A stretch of 5,342 nucleotides of DNA. Source: an uncultured Lachnospiraceae bacterium. GTDB lineage: Bacteria; Bacillota; Clostridia; Lachnospirales; Lachnospiraceae. The translations under genes and the position numbers were made by a program. The stretch's first letter is position 1, and each line of letters begins with the position of its first letter. Under the pieces are notes generated by a model. It was not told where the DNA came from. It made no database searches and saw nothing but the letters and a program-made list of their open reading frames with translations. The stretch spans positions 1 to 5,342 of the forward strand of contig CAJTMC010000111.1 in the NCBI GenBank assembly GCA_910577115.1, read 5' to 3'. Positions 1-5,239 of this stretch are shown here, piece after piece.

Positions 1-42
1 GGCCTCTAAACCGCTTTCTTTTGTGTTTGTAAATCCTGGCAT
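1..42 (-). CDS. hsdR: Probable type I restriction subunit HsdR, N-terminal 14 codons only
   Basis: An ATG at 42-40 opens a frame that runs off the window edge; the visible protein is MPGFTNTKESGLEA. A strong AGGAGGG ribosome binding site lies at 49-55, six bases before the ATG, inside the end of the upstream gene. HsdR proteins often begin with a short Thr/Asn/Glu-rich stretch of this kind leading into the N-terminal nuclease domain. HsdR is the ATP-dependent translocase and endonuclease subunit of type I systems, and it is the component otherwise missing from this operon. The call therefore rests on the start, the short N-terminal pattern and the position two bases after the preceding stop codon. 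No catalytic or helicase motif is visible, so the start is secure but the identity is inferred. Confidence 0.6.
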   Translation of the reverse strand, partial: MPGFTNTKESGLEA

Positions 43-44
43 AG

Positions 45-1067
45 TTATCCCTCCTGTTCTTCAATCCGCTTGCGCTCAGCTTCAATTTCATGCTGCAATT
101 CCTCAGCAGTGGGTAGGGCAAAACGATAACGTGAAGCAAAAACTTGTTGAGCATCATTCAGAACAGAGTATTTGACGATTGCCTCATTCTTCTGAGAACA
201 CAGTATGATACCTATAGTAGGATTGTCATCTTCATTTTTATATAGCGCATCAAACATTCGGATATAGCTGTCCATCTGGCCAATGTCGCCGTGGGTCAAT
301 TTCCCGATTTTCAAGTCAATCAGCACATGGCATTTCAGGATACTGTGGTAAAATACAAGGTCAAGGTAAAAATCTTCATCTTCATAGCGCATCAGCTTCT
401 GTCTGGCTACAAAACAGAAACCACGTCCCAACTCCAACAGAAATTCCTGCAATTTATCAATCAATGCCTGTTCCAAATCAGACTCCCGTAGGGCCGGGTA
501 ATCTTTCAAATCAAGAAATTCCAACACATATGGGTCTTTGATGAAATTTTCCGCAGATAAAGGCGCTGTAAGTTCAACAGCTTCCGCCCTTACAGGTACC
601 TGGTCTCTGCTTGCAAGAAGCCGCTCATAATATAGAGTGGAAATCTGCCTTTCCAGTTGGCGGCTCGACCATGCGGAAGCGATTGCCTCGTCCATATACC
701 ATTTTCTTGCCTGCTCATTTTCCACCGAAAGCAGGAGGCGGTAGTGCGTCCAGGTCAATTGTGAACGCAGTGCGTTCGTATTTGGAAACATCACATAAAA
801 TTTCTTCATTTGCTGCAATGTCCGCACAGAAAAACCTTTGCCAAAGTCCTTGGTCAAACGGCTGGACAATTCCTGCAAAACAGCTTTCCCATAATCAGCC
901 CGCACATTGCCGTTTTGCTCATGCTCTACGATGATGCGCCCAATCTGCCAATAGGCTTGTACCATCGCAAAATTGACTGCGCTGTATGCCTGATTGCGCG
1001 ACAGCAGGAGAGTTTCCTTTATTTCGGAATAGATATCCTCATAGGGAGTTAGGTAAAGGTCTGCCAT
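45..1067 (-). CDS. DUF1016/YhcG-type PD-(D/E)XK nuclease-like protein, 340 aa
   Basis: I recognise this as the DUF1016 (YhcG) family. An N-terminal helical, winged-helix-like region (about residues 10-165; signatures VQAYWQIGRIIVE and FSVRTLQQMKKFY) precedes a C-terminal PD-(D/E)XK nuclease fold (about 175-325). Candidate catalytic residues are D236 in YLDLVFYH, D251 and K253 in LIDLKIG, and Q264 in DIGQMDSY, so the acidic-X-Lys motif reads DLK where relatives often have ELK. About 340 residues is normal for the family. The start chosen is the ATG at 1067, not a possible upstream start, because it follows the previous stop by one base and has an AGGAGGG site eight bases upstream. The C-terminus is a charged helix ending in EEQEG, where the next gene's ribosome binding site is encoded. 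Family members frequently occur in restriction-modification and other defence loci, but their biochemical role is poorly defined. A cytoplasmic nucleic-acid-acting accessory of the type I system is inferred. Confidence 0.88.
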   Translation of the reverse strand: MADLYLTPYEDIYSEIKETLLLSRNQAYSAVNFAMVQAYWQIGRIIVEHEQNGNVRADYGKAVLQELSSRLTKDFGKGFSVRTLQQMKKFYVMFPNTNALRSQLTWTHYRLLLSVENEQARKWYMDEAIASAWSSRQLERQISTLYYERLLASRDQVPVRAEAVELTAPLSAENFIKDPYVLEFLDLKDYPALRESDLEQALIDKLQEFLLELGRGFCFVARQKLMRYEDEDFYLDLVFYHSILKCHVLIDLKIGKLTHGDIGQMDSYIRMFDALYKNEDDNPTIGIILCSQKNEAIVKYSVLNDAQQVFASRYRFALPTAEELQHEIEAERKRIEEQEG

Positions 1068-1068
1068 T

Positions 1069-1248
1069 TTATTGGCCCTCCTGCTTTTGGATGCGCTGTT
1101 GATGCTCATAAAATTGCTTGGCAAGTTCTTTCAGCTCATCCTCATAGGCTTTTCTATATGCCTTTTCCCATTCAGTGTAATTGGGGTGATTATCAATACT
1201 CTTTTTGATAATTTCAATAAACGCATTGACAAAATCCAGTTCATTCAT
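1069..1248 (-). CDS. Unrecognised 59-aa helical protein inside the type I operon
   Basis: I do not recognise a family. The chosen ATG (1248-1246) overlaps the stop of the methylase fusion by eight bases (ATGAATGA) and has an AGGAGGG site eight bases upstream, located within the fusion's last codons. A longer reading in this frame would lie inside the fusion gene and lacks such a site. The protein starts MNELDFVNAFIEIIKKSID and is rich in Lys, Glu, Tyr and Gln. It is probably two helices: an amphipathic one (residues 3-17), then a charged one (about 24-55) with YRKAYEDELKELAKQFYEH. It has no signal peptide, membrane segment or cysteine pairs. It stops one base before the DUF1016 gene. Strong translation signals and tight packing argue that it is made. 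An adaptor for the neighbouring subunits is possible, but nothing in the sequence shows a function. Confidence 0.7.
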   Translation of the reverse strand: MNELDFVNAFIEIIKKSIDNHPNYTEWEKAYRKAYEDELKELAKQFYEHQQRIQKQEGQ

Positions 1249-3943
1249 CTTCCAATCCCTCCTCAACTGCTCCCTCGCTGTCAGCTTCACAATCTTCGAT
1301 TTCTTCAACAAACTCATATTCAGGAATTTCAATGTCGCGAACGTCAATTTTTCCAGTTACTATATCCGAGGAAATCGCTTCCTTATATTTTTTCAGTAAT
1401 GATATTTCTTCTATGCGGGCTTCTATGCGGGCTTCTATGCTATCCAAATATGCGGCTATTTTCAATTGCTCTTCGACTGGAGGGACAGGTATCCGTATCC
1501 CCTTCAACTTAGAATAATCAATGTTTTGTCCCTCGCGTATCCCTGTTACACATTGCTTTAGCAATTCAATAAAAACGCTGGATTTTGCGAGATGCTTAAA
1601 ATATGCCGTTGTAATCCCCTTTGGAATCATTATGGTATATGCAGGACTGATGATTCCCTGATAGTGGGCAAGTTCAATTCCCCCCTGAAAAGAACGTAAG
1701 CTAATTACAAAATCTCCCTTGCGGACTAATTTCAGTAAATCCAAATCCTTTGTAGCCTCCACTGTCCGTTGTCCGTACAGGGTTTTTGGCACTACGCCCA
1801 TATTTTGGGTGGCCGCCAAAAGAGGTTCGTTAGGGTATCCCTTTTCCACACGTTCGTCAAACAGTCTTTTTATTTTAATAGTCTCCCAGTGTAATGGAAG
1901 TTCATGAATCCAAATTTCGCTGACATTCTGATATGCGTTATATCCATTTGTGTCTGGGAGAAAAAAGTCCAGTTTCATGCACTTTTGCAGAGTATAGATT
2001 TTTTCAATGAGTGCGCTTAAATCCACAGTTTCGCTTTGAGGTTTGAAATATCGGGTAAATCTAATCTCATAGCCAATCTGCGTTTTCTTTTCATCCACAT
2101 AGGCATCGGGAGCATAGGGCAGCACCTCGTTCTGCACAAAAGCATCAATGCCGCCCTCGTAAGTAAGTGGGATGTTTTCCATGTCCCGCAAATCAACATC
2201 CGGTTCTCCTTCGATAGGCTGTGCAGCAGCATCCTTCTCTGTAATGAAGGGGCGGATTTTCTTCAAGGTAGCGGCTTTCAGCTTTGTGGCTTTGGCAAAT
2301 GCTGTCCAGTCATCCAGAGGTGCGTTTTTTGCAGCCTCGGCAACAGCACTTTGCACCGCTGCAAGTTCATCTGCTTTCTTAAACAAACTGGCCGGAATTT
2401 CTCTGTCAGGATATATGCGCAGGCGCAAAGGCCGCTCCACTGTAACAGACGAGTAGCCAAACTCCTCATTATCAAAAATCATGCTGACTTCGCTTTGCTC
2501 CATCTCCGTAAAAATGCGGACGATTTCACTTCGGATTTCCGAAGTGATTTCACAATTCTTCTTGCCCATGTTTTTGCGGAGCGGGGATTTCATGGCGGTC
2601 ACATCAATCAGTTGGATTTTCCCTTTGCGGCGTTCTTCCTTCCGGTTGGAGAGAATCCAAATGAATGTCCCAATCCCTGTATTGTAGAACATATTCTCCG
2701 GTAGTGCGATGATAGCCTCAACCAAGTCGTTCTCAATCAGATAGCGGCGGGCATTGCTTTCCCCGCTGCCGGCGTCCCCCGTGAAAATGGACGAGCCGTT
2801 ATGTACTTCGGCAATGCGGCTGCCCAGCGGCGTATTCTTTTTCATTTTTGCCACATTGTTCAAAAGGAACAGCAGTTGACCATCGCTTGTCCGAGGGATC
2901 ATGACCATCTGTTCGCCGCCTTCAAGATAGGCATTAAACCGGGTATCCAGAATTTCCTTTTTGCCGCCCATCTTTTCTGCGTCAACCTTCCAGCTTTTCC
3001 CGTAAGGCGGATTGGACAGCATGAAATCGAACTGCCTTGTGGCATTTCCGTCCAAGGAAAGCGTAGAACCATAACTGATATGCTCTGCTTGTTCCCCATC
3101 ACCTTTGAGCAATATATCTGCTTTGCAGATTGCATATGTTTCAGGGTTCACTTCCTGCCCAAACAAATGAATAGACACATTCTTTCCATACTGCCTTGCA
3201 ATTGTCAGGAGTCTGTCTTGTGCGACAGTAAGCATACCGCCTGTCCCGCAAGCACCATCATAACAGGAATAGGTGGCATCTTTGATTTGGCCGGCAATGG
3301 GCATAAACACAAGGTCAGCCATCAGTTCAACGACATCGCGGGGCGTCCAGTGTTCCCCGGCTTCCTCGTTGTTTTCCTCATTGAACTTGCGGATCAGTTC
3401 CTCAAAAATCGTACCCATGCCGTGATTATCCAGTCCAGGATGCTTCACCATAGTCTGAGCATCGTCCTTATAAATTGGCTTCGGAGAGAGGTTAATATCC
3501 GGCGAAATAAATTTCTCAATCACCGCCCCCAGAATATCCGCCTCAATCATCGTGTCAATCTGATTGCGGAACCTGAACTTCTCCAAAATCTCCTGCACAT
3601 TAGGGGAGAAACCGTCCAGGTATGCCTCAAGATCGGCCTTTAGCGTTTGCTTCTTAGCGCGGCTGGTGAGATCGCGCAGGCGGAACGGGGAGGCGTTACA
3701 GAATGCCTGCCCGGCCACATTGCACAGCGCCGGCCACTGATTATCGATTCTGGCTTCATCCAGCTTCTTCTTCATATCAAGAACAGCCTCTTTGCTGTCC
3801 ACCAGCATGGCATCCAAGCGACGGATTACCGTCATCGGTAAAATGACATCACGATATTTTCCGCGCACATACACGTCACGCAGGCAGTCATCTGCAATTC
3901 CCCATATAAAACTTACGATTGTATTGTGAATTTGATTGTCCAT
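1241..3943 (-). CDS. hsdM: Type I DNA adenine methyltransferase fused to a half-length specificity subunit (HsdM-HsdS), 900 aa
   Basis: The protein is predicted to methylate adenine-N6 in a DNA target and to recognise that target itself. The N-terminal HsdM helical domain spans about residues 5-150 and the N6-methyltransferase domain about 165-490. The latter has GEHWTPRDVVELM (197-209), the SAM-binding motif DGACGTGGML (229-238) and the catalytic NPPY (311-314). A long C-terminal extension (about 500-655; PLTYEGGIDAF, YEIRFTRYF) is typical of the larger HsdM proteins. In the same frame follows an HsdS half: a lead-in ELPLHWETIKIKRLF (681-695), one target-recognition domain to about 815, the PPVEEQLKIAAYLD junction (821-834), a long spacer helix, and IVTGKIDVRD (861-870), a common HsdS C-terminus. 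A full HsdS has two such domains, so this is M plus half-S. An acidic tail (872-900) ends it. The ATG at 3943 has only a modest AAGGGA site about 11 bases upstream. Confidence 0.92.
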   Translation of the reverse strand: MDNQIHNTIVSFIWGIADDCLRDVYVRGKYRDVILPMTVIRRLDAMLVDSKEAVLDMKKKLDEARIDNQWPALCNVAGQAFCNASPFRLRDLTSRAKKQTLKADLEAYLDGFSPNVQEILEKFRFRNQIDTMIEADILGAVIEKFISPDINLSPKPIYKDDAQTMVKHPGLDNHGMGTIFEELIRKFNEENNEEAGEHWTPRDVVELMADLVFMPIAGQIKDATYSCYDGACGTGGMLTVAQDRLLTIARQYGKNVSIHLFGQEVNPETYAICKADILLKGDGEQAEHISYGSTLSLDGNATRQFDFMLSNPPYGKSWKVDAEKMGGKKEILDTRFNAYLEGGEQMVMIPRTSDGQLLFLLNNVAKMKKNTPLGSRIAEVHNGSSIFTGDAGSGESNARRYLIENDLVEAIIALPENMFYNTGIGTFIWILSNRKEERRKGKIQLIDVTAMKSPLRKNMGKKNCEITSEIRSEIVRIFTEMEQSEVSMIFDNEEFGYSSVTVERPLRLRIYPDREIPASLFKKADELAAVQSAVAEAAKNAPLDDWTAFAKATKLKAATLKKIRPFITEKDAAAQPIEGEPDVDLRDMENIPLTYEGGIDAFVQNEVLPYAPDAYVDEKKTQIGYEIRFTRYFKPQSETVDLSALIEKIYTLQKCMKLDFFLPDTNGYNAYQNVSEIWIHELPLHWETIKIKRLFDERVEKGYPNEPLLAATQNMGVVPKTLYGQRTVEATKDLDLLKLVRKGDFVISLRSFQGGIELAHYQGIISPAYTIMIPKGITTAYFKHLAKSSVFIELLKQCVTGIREGQNIDYSKLKGIRIPVPPVEEQLKIAAYLDSIEARIEARIEEISLLKKYKEAISSDIVTGKIDVRDIEIPEYEFVEEIEDCEADSEGAVEEGLEDE
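1408..1440 (-). repeat. 12-bp tandem repeat in the HsdS spacer helix
   Basis: The unit TTCTATGCGGGC (plus strand) is present 2.75 times without mismatch. It is in frame and encodes I-E-A-R repeated at residues 836-845 of the fusion, at the start of the helix after the target-recognition domain. In EcoR124-type HsdS proteins, a change in the number of four-residue repeats (TAEL) between recognition domains changes the length of the non-specific spacer in the DNA target. The unit length and position here are closely comparable. That copy number varies in this organism is inference. Confidence 0.85.
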
Positions 3944-4033
3944 ATGTCTTTATTCCCTTCTCGCAGAGATTGGTGTCTTCCAATTCACAGCAAACTTATT
4001 GTTGTTTCAAAACTCATATACTGTAAAATTGAT

Positions 4034-4240
4034 TCACTGTTCCTCTACCATTTCCATAATATCACAGACATCACACCTTAGGGCTGTGCAAATTTTTTCA
4101 ATGATTTCTGTATTTACATTTTCATTTTTGCCGAGTTTTGTAACGGATGCCGCACTGATTCCCGCTAATTGTTGCAAGTCTTTTTTCTTCATATCCTTGT
4201 CAATCAACAGTTTCCATAATTTCTTGTAACTGATAACCAT
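4034..4240 (-). CDS. XRE/Cro-CI-type helix-turn-helix regulator, 68 aa
   Basis: This is a single-domain DNA-binding regulator of the Cro/CI (XRE) type. The visible HTH is KKKDLQQLAG (18-27), a short turn, then AASVTKLGKNE (30-40) as the recognition helix, followed by the usual packing helices IIEKICTALRCDVCDIMEMV (46-65). The length fits minimal regulators of this class, which typically act as dimers on short dyads. The start at 4240 is chosen over in-frame upstream triplets because it has a GGGAGG site seven bases upstream and begins exactly where the domain begins. It is the first gene of the leftward operon, 90 bp before the methylase start, so control of the restriction-modification genes (a C-protein-like role) and of its own promoter is likely but inferred. 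Repressor and activator functions cannot be told apart from sequence. Confidence 0.88.
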   Translation of the reverse strand: MVISYKKLWKLLIDKDMKKKDLQQLAGISAASVTKLGKNENVNTEIIEKICTALRCDVCDIMEMVEEQ

Positions 4241-4292
4241 AAATGAACCTCCCTTTTCTGGGAATGTGCCGATTTGAAGATTTCTGCTGCTT

Positions 4293-4321
4293 ATTATAAC
4301 ACGCCTGATCCCCGAACGCAA
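4293..4321 (-). promoter_or_regulatory. Predicted sigma-A promoter of the regulator and operon
   Basis: On the minus strand a perfect TATAAT (-10, 4293-4298) is preceded by a TGT extended -10 element. TTGCGT lies 17 bases further upstream (4316-4321) as a weak -35. The 52 bases between the -10 and the regulator ATG make a normal short leader. No convincing separate promoter was found in the 90-bp gap before hsdM, so this may drive the whole operon. Confidence 0.75.
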
Positions 4322-4322
4322 G

Positions 4323-4350
4323 ATTTCCTCCTGCAATTGCAGGAGGAAAT
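4323..4350. promoter_or_regulatory. Perfect 28-bp palindrome abutting the regulator's -35 box
   Basis: The two 14-base arms ATTTCCTCCTGCAA and TTGCAGGAGGAAAT are exact reverse complements with no spacer. The palindrome ends one base from the predicted -35. Neither side carries a T-tract, so it is not an ordinary rho-independent terminator. As RNA it could form a 12-bp stem with an AATT loop. Its position best suits an operator for the adjacent HTH regulator. A target of another dimeric protein, or an element end, remains possible. Confidence 0.6.
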
Positions 4351-4393
4351 GCTGATTTCTATTGGTTTTTGCTTCAACTAACAGAGATGATAT

Positions 4394-4543
4394 TTACGCC
4401 AGTGATAGAAATTGTTTTTTGTGAGTTTTTGGGCGAAAATATCCTTGACAAATCCCGTCTTGGTTGGATATGCTGTTGCTCTTGCCCTGCAACTCGTCAT
4501 CATGGCTCAACATCTCGTATAATGCCGTTAAATCGTGACTCAT
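4394..4543 (-). pseudogene. Large serine recombinase remnant, N-terminal start only
   Basis: An ATG at 4543 with a strong AGGAGGG site eight bases upstream opens a 49-codon frame beginning MSHDLTALYEMLSHDDELQG and continuing KSNSISNQ. This matches the start of the large serine recombinases of clostridial integrative elements, whose N-terminus commonly reads like ALYxRLSrDDE, then SNSIxNQ. The serine in the catalytic position is present (S13), but the conserved arginine two residues before it is methionine here (M11). Homology stops after about codon 28, and the frame ends at 4394 without the rest of the catalytic domain. Full proteins of this family exceed 500 residues. The ribosome binding site is intact, so a short peptide could still be made, but recombinase activity is not possible. 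Confidence 0.75.
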
Positions 4544-4635
4544 AATCAATTCCCTCCTTTCCGTCAGTATCGCATAAATGCTAAGCTGTGGCTATTTTGT
4601 ATTTATTTTGATTAAGAAGTCTTTTACAGTTTATA

Positions 4636-4958
4636 ACTCCCATTGTCAGACGGATATTCCGGATGACCTTAGAGGGTTATGGTCCTTATCAGATTGCGGC
4701 ACAGCTATCCAATGAACATATCCCCGTATTGCCTGCCACCAAGCGCAGTCGGGCGTGGGATTGCGGCAGAACGGGGAAATTAAAAATCCCTGCAAATGGG
4801 GAAGTTCCACCATAGCACATATATTACAGGAACATGAATATTTAGGGCATACGGTAAACTTCAAGACACGCAAGCATTTCAAGGACAAAAAGAGCCATTA
4901 TGTAGATATAGACCAGTGGTTAATCTTTGAGGACACCCACGAAATGAAACTTGCTTAA
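4636..4958 (+). pseudogene. Large serine recombinase remnant, internal Recombinase-domain piece with a frameshift
   Basis: The plus-strand frame from 4636 reads PIVRRIFRMTLEGYGPYQIA and on to NEHIPVLPA. This is the start of the Recombinase domain (PF07508 type) that follows the catalytic domain in large serine recombinases. Near 4738-4743 the homology moves to another frame (QAQSGVGLRQNGEIKNPCKW, then STIAHILQEHEYLGHTVNF and later LIFEDTHE) and stops at 4956-4958. The jump fits loss of one base or gain of two. The N-terminal catalytic domain and the C-terminal zinc-ribbon and coiled-coil parts are absent. Upstream of about 4636 the frame has no recognisable homology and meets a stop at 4609. 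The internal GTG at 4755 has no good ribosome binding site and is unlikely to be used. The piece points away from the N-terminal remnant, so the two are not one simply interrupted gene. Confidence 0.82.
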
Positions 4959-5003
4959 TTGATACAAAGGAAATGAACAGAATATCGGGGAAACCGCAGA
5001 AAT
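4959..5003 (+). other. Short non-coding stretch after the recombinase remnant
   Basis: No gene or recombinase homology is visible after the stop at 4958. The family's usual continuation after the IFEDTHE motif is missing, so a deletion junction probably lies close to 4943-4958. The stretch leads directly into the terminator hairpin. Confidence 0.4.
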
Positions 5004-5051
5004 AAAGGGCTTTGGGTACATTGGGCGTGACCGGAAGCCCTTTTTGTTTTT
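5004..5051 (+). terminator. Rho-independent terminator
   Basis: A 9-bp stem (AAAGGGCTT at 5004-5012 with AAGCCCTTT at 5035-5043) encloses a 22-base loop and runs into TTTTTGTTTTT (5041-5051). The T-tract fits plus-strand transcription, ending transcripts through the recombinase remnant and insulating the LysR gene downstream. It may be the original terminator of the lost mobile-element gene. Confidence 0.75.
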
Positions 5052-5088
5052 ATGGGTGTTGCAGCATAAGCGGGAGAGTGTTTGTGCA

Positions 5089-5140
5089 TGAACCCTCCCC
5101 ACAGAAATTTGAACCCTCTGTTTCTAAAAATTTGAACCCC
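5089..5140. repeat. Direct repeats of a TTTGAACCC-type motif
   Basis: AAATTTGAACCC occurs exactly at 5105-5116 and 5128-5139, 23 bases apart. A shorter related TGAACCCT lies at 5089-5096. They sit between the terminator and the LysR promoter. Repeats of this kind can be transposase-binding sites at an insertion-sequence end or regulator sites. No transposase gene is present in the window to decide. Confidence 0.55.
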
Positions 5141-5169
5141 TAAAGGCAAAATCAAAAGGTATAGTTGTA

Positions 5170-5198
5170 TTGCTTAAAAGGCATAAAAATGCTATAAT
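5170..5198 (+). promoter_or_regulatory. Predicted sigma-A promoter of the LysR-family gene
   Basis: TTGCTT at 5170-5175 and a perfect TATAAT at 5193-5198 are separated by 17 bases, with a TGC extended -10 element. The -10 ends 41 bases before the ATG at 5240. The surrounding region is A/T-rich. Confidence 0.8.
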
Positions 5199-5239
5199 AC
5201 AATCTGTAAAGCATGGATAAAGGTGAGAGGAGTTTGCAT

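Noticed and set aside
1068..1124. Possible upstream start extending the DUF1016 protein by 19 residues
   Set aside because: The extension overlaps the small protein gene and lacks a ribosome binding site. The ATG at 1067 has an AGGAGGG site and family-like length.
2036..2704. 222-codon open frame on the plus strand within the methylase gene
   Set aside because: It is antisense to conserved methyltransferase sequence, has no ribosome binding site and no recognisable domain.
2801..3643. 280-codon open frame on the plus strand opposite the methyltransferase domain
   Set aside because: The opposite strand carries the SAM-binding and NPPY motifs. The open frame is a codon-bias shadow without its own signals.
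4349..4381. Ten-codon plus-strand reading frame (MLISIGFCFN) right after an AGGAGGAA in the palindrome arm
   Set aside because: The ribosome binding site is too close to the ATG, no promoter is seen, and the purine stretch is explained by the palindrome. Not enough to call a leader peptide.
4438..4658. Short inverted similarity between the two recombinase pieces: TGTCA-A-GGATATT (minus strand, 4450-4438) and TGTCA-GAC-GGATATT (plus strand, 4644-4658)
   Set aside because: Only 12 matching bases with an unequal spacer. It could reflect a shared coding motif (VKDIF versus VRRIF) or chance, so it is not claimed as a recombination site.
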